Source of the DNA: Yersinia similis
Lineage (GTDB): Bacteria; Pseudomonadota; Gammaproteobacteria; Enterobacterales; Enterobacteriaceae
Assembly: GCF_001053095.1 (NCBI RefSeq)
Contig: NZ_CGBP01000008.1
Coordinates: 62,001-126,000 of the forward strand
Direction: 5' to 3'
DNA length: 64,000 nt
Positions 38,935-47,881 of this stretch are shown in pieces. Both the position numbers and the translations under genes were made by a program. The notes beneath the pieces are model-generated. The model did not search any database. It had not been told where the DNA came from and saw only the letters and a list, made by a program, of their open reading frames with translations. Position 1 is the first letter of the stretch. Each line of letters opens with the position of its first letter.

Positions 38935-40853
38935 AGCTCTGAATCCAACAGTATGTAGAAATTATTTATATCTTTCCTAATGCTAGGGATAATACCTAAG
39001 TGTTTTTTATCTGACAGCACTATATCATCGGCTAAAGTATATCCACTCACATTATCTTGTTTGTATTTATCATATTCTTTTGACGTCACTATGTTATAGT
39101 CATCGGATTCTCTAAGTATCGTCGGTTTTATAAATAGAATAAGATTACTTTTTTCCACTTTCTCTTTGGTTTGTCTAAATAGCCATCCTATTAATGGGAG
39201 ATCACCTAAGAAAGGGACTTTATTAACAATCGTACTGGATTTCTTATCAAGTAATCCACCAACAACAACTGTTTCTCCACTTTTGACTAATACTGCATTA
39301 TTCACTACTCGTTTGTTAAAAACAGACCCTAAATTATTTGTATTAACAGTAGAGCCATCAGCGATACTTGATACCTCTTGCCTGATTTCAAGTAGAACTG
39401 AATCACCTTTGTTTATTTGTGGTTTTACTTTTAGCATGACACCTATAGATTGCCTTGAAATTGAATTATATACCTTATCTGTAGTTGTCGTTTGCGTTGA
39501 TGTGAGCACTGGCACCTCCTGACCCACATTGAATTCAGCCTCCATATTATCAAGAGTAACAATACTGGGAGTTGCGAGTATATTATTATTTGTATTTGTC
39601 GATAAAGCGCTAAGCAATACATTCCAGTTTCCTTTGTAAAAACCAGCAGTTAATCCAGTAATTGTTGTGGCTATACCCCATCCATTATTATTTAGTAAGC
39701 CACCAGGATTTTTAATAAAATTAACATCATCAGAACGCTTGTTTTCCCATTTAACGCCAAGATTAACACCTTCTCCATTTTGAGTTTCGACAATAATAGC
39801 CTCTACCAAAACCTGCGCACGTCTGACATCTAATTTTTCTATTACTTCCCCCAACGCTAGCATCATGTCAGGATCTGCTGTAATAACTAATGCATTCGTC
39901 TGGTCATATGCTTTTATTGCCACAGGTCTCTGGTTCCATTTATTAGATTGCTTTATTTTTTTCTCATCCTGCAAACCTGTGCTTATTCCATTTAATACAT
40001 CTAATAGCTTTGAGGCTTGAGCATATTTCATATAAACCACTTTTGTATTCCCATCGCTACTTTGTCGCTTATCGAGTTTCTTTATCATTAGAATAGACTT
40101 TTTTCTGATATATGTGTCACCGCTGATTAATATAGAATTTGTTCTTTCATCAGCAATAACCTTTCCTACCATTAATACTTCTTGTTTTAAATTATTTATT
40201 GGATTTATAGCTTCATTTACTATTTTAACAACATCAGCAGCAATCGCATAATTGAGTTTATAAAGCTCAATGTCATTATCTCCGGCTTGATCAAGATCAG
40301 TAACTATTGAATGTAGACGGTTTACTATCGCAGCACGCCCTGTAATTAACAAAACATTAGATGGGTCATAATTAATAATACTACCAGATTCCGTATTATC
40401 ATTGAGTTGTCGTAATAACGGCGCTATTTTTTTTGCTGATATGTACCTAAGAGTAATAACTCTATTTATCAATTCATCACCATCGAATGTTACCCCCTCT
40501 TTTGGTTCCGGTGCTACTACTCCCTTGGCTCGTTTTGATGGGATCACTTTGAGGACATTATGTGGCATCTCAATGGCCGCATAACCATAAACATCAAGCA
40601 CATTCAAGAAAAGTTGATAATACGTATCTTTATCCAATTTCTCATAACTTCGAATGCTGATAAGCCCCTGGACCGTAGGATCTATAATAATAGTTTTATT
40701 AATATTCTTACTTACTGAATTAATAAACTCTTTTATATCTACATCTCTGAAAGAGACAGAGAAGTCAGCACTTATTATGTCTAATGGCATAATTATAGTG
40801 AATAAAAAAATAATTCCATGGATAGATTTAATTCCTTTGCCACTAACATACAT
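38931..40853 (-). CDS. gspD: T2SS secretin GspD
   Basis: Outer-membrane gate of the T2SS, 640 residues. A signal peptide (about 1-30, ending ISA) is followed by the N0 domain (FSVSFRDVDIKEFINSVS), the N1-N3 KH-like domains (LRYISAKKIAPLLRQLND and similar repeats) and the secretin core with VGQEVPVLT, SVLLEIRQEVSS and VVVGGLLDKK. The C-terminal tail is the likely S-domain that binds the pilotin encoded at 30445. It follows gspC by 86 bp. Confidence 0.96.
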   Translation of the reverse strand: MYVSGKGIKSIHGIIFLFTIIMPLDIISADFSVSFRDVDIKEFINSVSKNINKTIIIDPTVQGLISIRSYEKLDKDTYYQLFLNVLDVYGYAAIEMPHNVLKVIPSKRAKGVVAPEPKEGVTFDGDELINRVITLRYISAKKIAPLLRQLNDNTESGSIINYDPSNVLLITGRAAIVNRLHSIVTDLDQAGDNDIELYKLNYAIAADVVKIVNEAINPINNLKQEVLMVGKVIADERTNSILISGDTYIRKKSILMIKKLDKRQSSDGNTKVVYMKYAQASKLLDVLNGISTGLQDEKKIKQSNKWNQRPVAIKAYDQTNALVITADPDMMLALGEVIEKLDVRRAQVLVEAIIVETQNGEGVNLGVKWENKRSDDVNFIKNPGGLLNNNGWGIATTITGLTAGFYKGNWNVLLSALSTNTNNNILATPSIVTLDNMEAEFNVGQEVPVLTSTQTTTTDKVYNSISRQSIGVMLKVKPQINKGDSVLLEIRQEVSSIADGSTVNTNNLGSVFNKRVVNNAVLVKSGETVVVGGLLDKKSSTIVNKVPFLGDLPLIGWLFRQTKEKVEKSNLILFIKPTILRESDDYNIVTSKEYDKYKQDNVSGYTLADDIVLSDKKHLGIIPSIRKDINNFYILLDSEL

Positions 40854-40939
40854 GATATTACACCATTTATTTTAGATGGATTGATAAGTCTACGCTCTAT
40901 ACAGATAAAACAAAAAATATTTTTAATATAAATAACACA

Positions 40940-41458
40940 TTAGTAAATTATCAATGAATAATATTTACCCGCATACTTAATAATTACTCTATCAGTAAAT
41001 ATCCTCACTATTACTATATCTTCATATTCTATATTCTCCCTTGTTAGATATATTTTTTGCTTTCCATTTATCTCCAATATTGCAATCGACTCTGATGGTT
41101 CTGAGTGTTCAACTACGCCAACCAGTTTTATTTCCCCTATATACTCTGGAGAGTAAAAAAGAACATCATTCATTTCCATTTCTTTATCTGGTTTTTTTAT
41201 TTTACGTTCAAACATTTTCGACAATTTACTACTGTCTATTACCTTAGTCTTTTCGGTAGAATTTTGACTATCGTAGGCCTGTCCATCGTACAAGATAAAC
41301 ATATCATTGCTATCATTATAAATAATTGACCAAAAAACCATCACTGTATGAAATACAACTAGAAATATAATACTCAATTCAATAAAGATAAATTGATTAC
41401 AGGTGAATTTCCTAAAAGGATTTTTTAGTCTTATCTTTAACAAAAACACCCCTCTCAT
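40940..41458 (-). CDS. gspC: T2SS inner-membrane protein GspC (short, no PDZ)
   Basis: Bitopic inner-membrane protein of about 172 residues: cytoplasmic N-terminus, one membrane segment (about 28-50), and a periplasmic homology-region domain (EIKLVGVVEHSEPSESIAIL) that contacts the secretin. The C-terminal PDZ or coiled-coil domain usual in GspC is absent, since the protein ends right after the HR domain. The exact start is unsure: ATG at 41458 was chosen, but a TTG at 41476 is possible. First structural gene of the gsp operon. Confidence 0.8.
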   Translation of the reverse strand: MRGVFLLKIRLKNPFRKFTCNQFIFIELSIIFLVVFHTVMVFWSIIYNDSNDMFILYDGQAYDSQNSTEKTKVIDSSKLSKMFERKIKKPDKEMEMNDVLFYSPEYIGEIKLVGVVEHSEPSESIAILEINGKQKIYLTRENIEYEDIVIVRIFTDRVIIKYAGKYYSLIIY

Positions 41459-41503
41459 TATAAATAATGATAGCAAACTAACAAAGACGGTGAATATTAT
41501 TTA

Positions 41504-41920
41504 TTAATAGCCACTGAATCTCTCATTTACCTTAGTGGACATAACTGTTATTAATAAACTTGTATCAAGTCTAATTCCATATCTATTTATTGTTTTAATA
41601 ATACATTCAGGGATCCCAAAACTTTTTAAATGCACTCTAAACTTATGAATTAACTGGTGGTAGTTATTATCTGAAATACTTTTATGGTTTTCGTACCATA
41701 CTACTTTTATAATATCTTGCTTTCTATTTACATCGTTAAACAAACACATAACCAGTCTTTTCTGTTTCTCATTAATATCAATGCTAACTTTTCTTGTGTG
41801 AAAATGGATTTTATTCATACAGCAATCCAAAGACATCTCTTTTTCATAATCAATGACTCCTTTACCATTGATATCAATGAATTTACTACCAGAGACAACA
41901 GAAACCGTATCAACATACAT
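41504..41920 (-). CDS. Small winged-helix (OmpR/ToxR-type) regulator at the head of the gsp operon
   Basis: Soluble protein of 138 residues with no membrane segment. Residues about 45-125 resemble a winged-helix DNA-binding domain: QKRLVMCLFNDVNRKQDIIKVVW, then a recognition-helix-like NYHQLIHKFRVHL and the wing IKTINRYGIRL. It has an AAGGGTT ribosome site and lies 45 bp before gspC, so it probably heads the operon and may regulate it. It lacks a receiver domain, so it is not a standard two-component regulator. Similarity is remote and the call is by pattern. Confidence 0.6.
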   Translation of the reverse strand: MYVDTVSVVSGSKFIDINGKGVIDYEKEMSLDCCMNKIHFHTRKVSIDINEKQKRLVMCLFNDVNRKQDIIKVVWYENHKSISDNNYHQLIHKFRVHLKSFGIPECIIKTINRYGIRLDTSLLITVMSTKVNERFSGY

Positions 41921-42665
41921 AGATAACCCTTAAAATTATTCATTAAGTTTATAACAACCGATCACGTTAAAGATGTGATAAGGAAATACGTGTTTATTAT
42001 CGTTGTCATTCAATGAATAAAACCAATTAAATTATGTATTTTAACTATATTTAATGAATATAAATATTTTTTAATCAACTCACTAAGGATTTAGTTTCTC
42101 CACTATATGATAGATAATATATAAAAATCAAATAGTAAGCAATGAAGTTTCCTAAAAGCCAATTAAATAAAGAATATACAGAAATATACTTACCGACATG
42201 TCATTATTATTTATAATACTTAAAATCAATTTTATTCACTTATGTAACAGAAGATAATCACACGAGTAAAATACAATAATGAAAATAAATTTCAAGAAAT
42301 AAAGTTAACTTTCAAATGACTGTTTAACTTTACAACTCAAAATACAGAATAATAACATCATATTGGCATTTAATTTACATAACTTATATGATGAATTTAT
42401 TATTTTGATCTAATTCATATGTAATCGTTTAACTATCAATTTTGTGAAGTATTTATATTTATTCATAAAAGTAAATACATAAAGAAGACATATTGATTTT
42501 CGTGTTATTCATATAATCATACTTTTTAATTTCAGCCAAGCCTAACAAACCAATAAAAAAAGAAAAAGGATGAATAAATTAATGTCACTAATAGATATAT
42601 GTTCTGACTTTCCCCCTGAATTATATCAAGGGGAAAGAAAAAGAGGAAATGATAGCGAAGTTACA
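41921..42665. other. AT-rich intergenic region upstream of the gsp operon
   Basis: About 745 bp of very AT-rich sequence between the winged-helix gene and the carbonic anhydrase gene. No credible gene is seen. It must hold the promoter of the T2SS operon. A TTTCCCC/GGGGAAA inverted repeat near 42610-42640 may be the mRNA end of the carbonic anhydrase gene, but no T-run follows it. Confidence 0.6.
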
Positions 42666-43421
42666 CTACATGAAAAACTCTACTTCTCCATTATTTAAAT
42701 TATACATACTTCCAACGATTTTAACTTTCCCTTCTTGTTCTAACTTCCTGATTATTTCGCTATTTTTACGTATTTCATCCATAGTATTTTTGACGTTGGT
42801 TTTGGCTACGGCATCCACATACTTTTCATTCTTACTGCTTTTTTCACCATCAAACTGGGTCACTTCAATTGCCGGTCTGATTCTATTAAGAAGGCCCGTC
42901 AGATTACCTAATTCAACGTTATCTATCGCACCTTTTATTGCACCACAGGCAGTATGTCCCATAACGAGAATGACTTTAGCACCAGCCGCAGCACTGGCAA
43001 ATTCCAAACTGCCCAGTAAATCATCATTAGCGATATTACCGGCAATTCTGGCATTAAATGTCTCACCGATCCCCGTATCTAAAATAATCTCTGCAGGTGC
43101 TCTGGAATCGATACAACTCAATATGACTGCAGCTGGAAATTGCCCTTCTGCACTGGCACGTTTTTGTGCGAGGTAATCATGCTGCAGTGCTTTGCCAGAT
43201 GTAAACCGCTTGTTACCCTGTTTTAAACTTTCAACTATCTGATCTGGCGTTAACTTATCCCGTTCTTCTTGGGTCAGTGCCGCAGCATAAGATATTTGAG
43301 GTAATCCCAGACCAATTCCTCCGATAACGCCTGCAGCAGTCATGCCCAAGGCAGCTTTCAATACGCTTCGTCTGCTATTGGGATGATTTTCTTCTGAACA
43401 ACAATCCGTTATCTTACTCAT
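42666..43421 (-). CDS. Tat-exported beta-carbonic anhydrase
   Basis: Interconverts carbon dioxide and bicarbonate; 251 residues. The N-terminus carries a twin-arginine signal (NSRRSVLKAALG, Arg17-Arg18) and a hydrophobic stretch up to about residue 46 (SYA), so it should be exported folded to the periplasm. The beta-class zinc site is complete: Cys103-x-Asp105-x-Arg107 (SCIDSR), His156 and Cys159 (GHTACG). It is encoded alone between the T2SS island and the glycosaminoglycan locus. A periplasmic beta-carbonic anhydrase is less common than the cytoplasmic Can/CynT types. Confidence 0.92.
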   Translation of the reverse strand: MSKITDCCSEENHPNSRRSVLKAALGMTAAGVIGGIGLGLPQISYAAALTQEERDKLTPDQIVESLKQGNKRFTSGKALQHDYLAQKRASAEGQFPAAVILSCIDSRAPAEIILDTGIGETFNARIAGNIANDDLLGSLEFASAAAGAKVILVMGHTACGAIKGAIDNVELGNLTGLLNRIRPAIEVTQFDGEKSSKNEKYVDAVAKTNVKNTMDEIRKNSEIIRKLEQEGKVKIVGSMYNLNNGEVEFFM

Positions 43422-43917
43422 GAGACCTCCTGAAGTGATTATAACCCTAATGTATGCCGAACATTTAATATCCAGCGTTTTAAAGGTAGTACAAATTATT
43501 TGTCTCCACAGTTTATTTTCACTAAATTGCTAAAATAGTGAGCCAAGTAACAAAAAATAAGTACAGAAATTACAGCATCTTGCTCAATACGCGACGGCAC
43601 TCTCTTATCTACTCAGTCAGTTGTCTGTAATGTCTGGCCCAATTGCATTCCCAGTAAAGCAAGATCCAAGCCTGTTTGGTCATGAGCAAGAAAAATTAAT
43701 TTAATAAACGGGTCAATTCTCGTCAGTCACGAAAGCGCTATTACATGGCAGATAGCTTCCATTTTCTTACTGTAAATTTCAAAACCATGACTTAGTGCAC
43801 TAATCTCCCTCCTCAGCCTCCTTGATCTTTTCGAATCCTTGTTATTATCTTTCTTATTATTTCAAAGTAATATTCCAAAGAGTTTTATCGGTAACCGATA
43901 GGGAGAGTAAACAAGAC

Positions 43918-44150
43918 ATGTATAAGACGCCCATTGTGGGCTGTTTGGTGGGATTAATGGTGGCATGGCTACCACCAGCGGCGGCACAACAGTTCGAATT
44001 GTTGGCAAGTGTTACATATCGGGATGCCAGATCAGACTTTCGATGACAGTCGACTGCAAGAAATTGTACGTATCCAGAATAGTGCTTAGCAATTCCAATA
44101 CACTTTACTAGCAGCCGAAGATCACGCCTTTACCCTAGCTGAATACTGAT
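43918..44150 (+). pseudogene. Degenerate exported-protein gene
   Basis: An ATG with a GGGAGAG-type ribosome site opens a signal peptide (MYKTPIVGCLVGLMVAW...AAA) and about 20 further residues before a TGA at 44044. In the next frame the coding-like sequence continues (DDSRLQEIVRIQNSA, a TAG, then LLAAEDHAFTLAEY, then TGA). This pattern of one frameshift and several stops suggests a decayed gene for a small exported protein. I cannot name the family. The surrounding stretches 43422-43917 and 44151-44561 show no gene; the latter contains the promoter region of the porin gene. Confidence 0.45.
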
Positions 44151-44561
44151 TGATCGTTATTGACTAACGGATATTGATGAGGTTTACCGAGTCGTTCCTT
44201 AGAGGCTTCTTTTGGAAGCGACTTTTTACACTCCCTTTCATTTTTGTATGACAAACATCCCCACCACCTTTCGAACTCTTTTTTTTGTGTTTTTTTGTCT
44301 AATTTCGAAAATATGTGATTTCGGTTAATAAACTACAGACTTTCGATGTGTTATTTTGTGATCCATCGTAAGCACTCGAAAGCATATAAAGGATATAATC
44401 ACACTCAAGGTACAAGCCTTCACCAGGTTATTAATCATAAAAAAGCGATTTACCTACAGGCCGGTCAAAAAATTTCCGGTAACGGAGCTATCGATGCTGG
44501 AACCTCTCTTCAGATCCCGCAATGTAGCGTATTTCTATAATTACAAGGATTACATGTCATT

Positions 44562-45512
44562 ATGAAAGCGAAGTTGTTAATCACCTCTGGAAAGTTGTTA
44601 GTCACCTCTGGAACTGCGGCCTGCCTGGGAATTATGGTTGCCTTGATGCCTGCTGATGTTCAGGCAGCAAAAGTGAATGCAACCCTCAGTTGGGTAACGG
44701 GGGATTATGGTACAACTTACGATTACAGCGGTCCACGTCTGGATATGACGATCAACCCGGATGGCTCTAACTGGTACTACGATCTCGGTTTTCGTAAGCA
44801 GTTGCACGATACCGATCAACGTTATCAGCGTATGGAAGTGAGTGCCGGTTATCGTTTCCGTTTTGCTGAAGGTTGGATCCAGCCCAGTTTTCGTATCCGT
44901 GAAGATTTAAGCACCTATGCGAGCGGAAACCGTACCACGATTAATTTTTATGATGCCAAGGTTGCGGGGCAATATCAGTTATCCGAACGTTTCGCTTTTG
45001 TCGGTAACATGATAGTAGGGATGGAGCGCGAAGAAGCGAACACCGCGTCTAGCCTAGTTGAGCGTAATTCTGATCGTCTGTCCTGGGAGATTGAGCCGGG
45101 TATCCGTTTTAAATCCAGCGCCAATACACAGATGACACTGAACTATTTTAATGCAGGTAAACGTAGCGATAAGGGTGAGACCTGGGGGTTATCTGATGAC
45201 TCGAAAAACCAGCAGGTACGTTTCTACTTCAACTGGAATACGCCAATTGGTCTGGTGTTAACACCTTATGCACGTTACTCCCTGGCCTATGGTGAAACAT
45301 CTGGCTGGTATGAAAGTGCAGCATTCAGTGAAACTAAGACCATGAGTAAAGTTGATCGTTTGGCATTACAGTTAGCTTACCCATTATCAGATACTTTCCG
45401 CCTTCAAGCCGAATATTATATTGAAAATGTGAAATATCAAGAAGGCTATACGATGGGTAAAGATGACTCACGGGTGAAATACATGAGAGTAGGTGTAAGA
45501 GCAACATTCTAA
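44562..45512 (+). CDS. OmpG-like monomeric outer-membrane porin
   Basis: Outer-membrane beta-barrel protein of 316 residues with a signal peptide ending VQA (about residue 35) and a terminal phenylalanine. Alternating strands throughout and the C-terminal half (QVRFYFNWNTPIG, TPYARYSL, LQAEYYIENVKYQEG) resemble OmpG, a porin for larger oligosaccharides; the KdgM family is shorter (about 230 aa). The signal peptide holds a 7-residue tandem duplication (LLITSGK, LLVTSGT) from a 21-bp repeat at 44574-44615. It precedes the autotransporter and the chondroitin lyase on the same strand, so it most likely admits glycosaminoglycan oligosaccharides; that role is inferred from context. Confidence 0.75.
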   Translation: MKAKLLITSGKLLVTSGTAACLGIMVALMPADVQAAKVNATLSWVTGDYGTTYDYSGPRLDMTINPDGSNWYYDLGFRKQLHDTDQRYQRMEVSAGYRFRFAEGWIQPSFRIREDLSTYASGNRTTINFYDAKVAGQYQLSERFAFVGNMIVGMEREEANTASSLVERNSDRLSWEIEPGIRFKSSANTQMTLNYFNAGKRSDKGETWGLSDDSKNQQVRFYFNWNTPIGLVLTPYARYSLAYGETSGWYESAAFSETKTMSKVDRLALQLAYPLSDTFRLQAEYYIENVKYQEGYTMGKDDSRVKYMRVGVRATF

Positions 45513-45625
45513 ATTAACGAATACACCTGTTGATTTAAAGCTGCATTGATGTTATTTGCGATTTAAAATAACCCATAGCACCTATTTATATTCATTTTTA
45601 TTCCTGTTTATTGGAAGGTAATGTC

Positions 45626-47812
45626 ATGCATAATAAATTTAAGGCGAATACTCTCGCCATAAGTATCTCTGCGATTCTATTGTCGGTCTCTTTTAATACA
45701 CTTGCCGTAGTTTGCCCACCAGAAGCGCCAGCAGGCAGTAGTTGTGATGCGTTCATCGCTAATGATGGCAGGGCTGTATCATTAGCTAATGATTTATATA
45801 TCACCAATGGAAATGCATTAACTTATTCAGGTAGCACTCCCTTTGTAGCACAATATTTGCGTAAAAATATTATTGCCACCGGCACGGATGCACACGCGAT
45901 TTATGCTGATGGGAACACGGTATTTAACAATAATATTAACCTCGAAAGAGGTATCAGTATTATCAGCGAGAATGGTACAGCAATTAAAATTGATGGTTCA
46001 TTCTCACACACAGCCGCAACCCCTAACTTTGGTGTAGCTATTAAAGATGGCTCTATTGTTAGAGGGAATGGTGCCGCAATTGATTTCCGTGACGCTAAAA
46101 CAGCTATGCGTATGGATATTAATGGCAGTATCTATGGCGATATACGAGGTAATGGTGTTGCAGGGAATAAGATTAACTTTGCCTATCAAGGTGCTGCAGC
46201 GAATGCCTTATTCGATGGTTATGCAATTTCAGGTGTTGAGAAATTAGAAAACTGGGGCAACCTGAGTATTATTGCAAAAGATAGAACCATCACTTGGAGT
46301 GGTGATTTTACGAATAAAAACAATGCCTCTCTTGACTTTAAAATTGGTGATGAGGTGGATTTAGCATCCCCCATTTTACTCGTTGAAGGTAAAACGGTAT
46401 TTAATACGGGAAGTAAAGCCCTGTTTTCATATGTAGGCAGCAATATTAATGACATCGTGAATAAAGATATTATCCTTATCCAGTCCAATGGTGGGATGAG
46501 CGGGCCAATTGATGTTGCCCAAAATGAAATCACCGTGCTCAGTAACCTCTCGCCGTTATTAGCACAGACGGACTCTTGGGTGACTACGACAGACCCCATA
46601 GTGAACGGGGGAATAAGTGGTAATCAGTTAATCGTACGTTATGGTGTGAACTACGAAGGTACCGATAATTTCCTGGACCTGGCACTTGAAGGCGGGGCTA
46701 ATAAATATCAGCTCAATGCAGCAAATTATATCGTGAGTTATGCACTCAGCCAATACAACAAAACTCAATCCGAAGCGAGTGGTGAATTACTGGCATTGTT
46801 GACGTCAGCCGGTAATAGTAGTGCTGGTATTGCCAGTATGGCCGATCAGATAACCCCGAATGCGGAAGGTGGTGAAGTCCGCGCTGCATTACGGATGGTA
46901 GATAAAATGCGCGATCAAATAGATAACCGCAGCCTCTATTTGCGTAATCAGTCAGCAGCAACTCCGTGGAACTTCTGGGCACAAACCTTATACGCTCACA
47001 GCCGTCAAAGCAGCGGAACGTATACGCCGGGATATCAGACCAATGGCTATGGTATTAATGTCGGTGTAGACCGCCGTTTTAATGATGAATCACTATTTGG
47101 TGTTTCTCTTGGCTATCAGAATGCCAATATTAATATTCACAGCTATGGTAATGAAAAAGATGTCGATAGCTATGAGCTTATGGCTTATACCGGCTGGTTT
47201 GATGATCGTTACTTCTTCAATGGTAACGTGAATATGGGATATAACAGTAATAGCAGCACCCGCAATATTGGTGAAAATACCGGTTATCAGGGGAATACAA
47301 AAGCAACGGCAGACTATAACAGTTTACAAATGGGTTATCAGGTCAAGGCCGGTATGACCTTTGATTTGGATGTGGTGAAACTACAGCCAAGTGTTGCCTA
47401 TAACTATCAATGGCTCCGTGTGGATGACTATGCAGAATTCGGCTCACCTGCCAGTTTGGAAGTGGATCGCCAATCTTATTCAGTGAAACATTTAGGTGCT
47501 GGTTTAACCGCATTTAATACCTATGAGTTAGGGATGGGTTTATTGACACCGTCACTGACATTAATGGGTTACCGTGACCTGAATGATTCCGAGATTATTG
47601 TCAAAAAGGCCGGATTAACCACGAATCAGGGGAAAGGAAAAGGCCGTTTTATCGTTGAAGGTGATAGCGTCGGCAATAATATTTTTGAAGCAAAAATGAA
47701 CTCTAATTTACAGTTAAAAAATAATCTTAGTCTGGATGGAAATATTAATTACTACAAACGTGGTGATTATAACGAAGGCTATATCGGTCTGAGTGTTTCT
47801 AAACACTTCTAA
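45626..47812 (+). CDS. Autotransporter (type Va) with short passenger of unknown function
   Basis: Protein of 728 residues. A signal peptide (about 1-27, NTLA) leads into a passenger of about 400 residues rich in Asn, Gly and Ile with beta-helix-like repeats. The C-terminal autotransporter barrel (about 450-728) is clear from FWAQTLYAHSRQSSG, GYGINVGVDRRF, YELMAYTGWF and the end GYIGLSVSKHF. The ATG at 45626 has GGAAGG 7 bases upstream; an earlier TTG lies within that ribosome site. It sits between the porin and the chondroitin lyase genes in the same direction. The passenger has no recognised catalytic motif; it could be an adhesin for the polysaccharide or host matrix, but this is a guess from context. 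Confidence 0.88.
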   Translation: MHNKFKANTLAISISAILLSVSFNTLAVVCPPEAPAGSSCDAFIANDGRAVSLANDLYITNGNALTYSGSTPFVAQYLRKNIIATGTDAHAIYADGNTVFNNNINLERGISIISENGTAIKIDGSFSHTAATPNFGVAIKDGSIVRGNGAAIDFRDAKTAMRMDINGSIYGDIRGNGVAGNKINFAYQGAAANALFDGYAISGVEKLENWGNLSIIAKDRTITWSGDFTNKNNASLDFKIGDEVDLASPILLVEGKTVFNTGSKALFSYVGSNINDIVNKDIILIQSNGGMSGPIDVAQNEITVLSNLSPLLAQTDSWVTTTDPIVNGGISGNQLIVRYGVNYEGTDNFLDLALEGGANKYQLNAANYIVSYALSQYNKTQSEASGELLALLTSAGNSSAGIASMADQITPNAEGGEVRAALRMVDKMRDQIDNRSLYLRNQSAATPWNFWAQTLYAHSRQSSGTYTPGYQTNGYGINVGVDRRFNDESLFGVSLGYQNANINIHSYGNEKDVDSYELMAYTGWFDDRYFFNGNVNMGYNSNSSTRNIGENTGYQGNTKATADYNSLQMGYQVKAGMTFDLDVVKLQPSVAYNYQWLRVDDYAEFGSPASLEVDRQSYSVKHLGAGLTAFNTYELGMGLLTPSLTLMGYRDLNDSEIIVKKAGLTTNQGKGKGRFIVEGDSVGNNIFEAKMNSNLQLKNNLSLDGNINYYKRGDYNEGYIGLSVSKHF

Positions 47813-47818
47813 AATTTT

Positions 47819-47865
47819 GTGGTCAGCAGAAATAGTATCTTCCTCCTCTGATGACCACCTTTTTA
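47819..47865 (+). terminator. Terminator-like hairpin between autotransporter and lyase genes
   Basis: GTGGTCA pairs with TGACCAC across a 26-nt loop and is followed by CTTTTTATT. It may end or attenuate the porin-autotransporter transcript 17 bp before the lyase gene. Confidence 0.5.
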
Positions 47866-47881
47866 TTGGGTAGCGACGATT

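Noticed and set aside
29037-41920. The secretion cluster as a type IV pilus or competence system
   Set aside because: GspC, GspL, GspM, GspK and a PulS-like pilotin are present, and no PilT, PilM-N-O-P-Q or major pilin-type gene is seen.
44346-44540. A 64-codon plus-strand frame before the porin gene
   Set aside because: No signal peptide, motif or good ribosome site; it most likely overlaps the leader and promoter of the porin gene.
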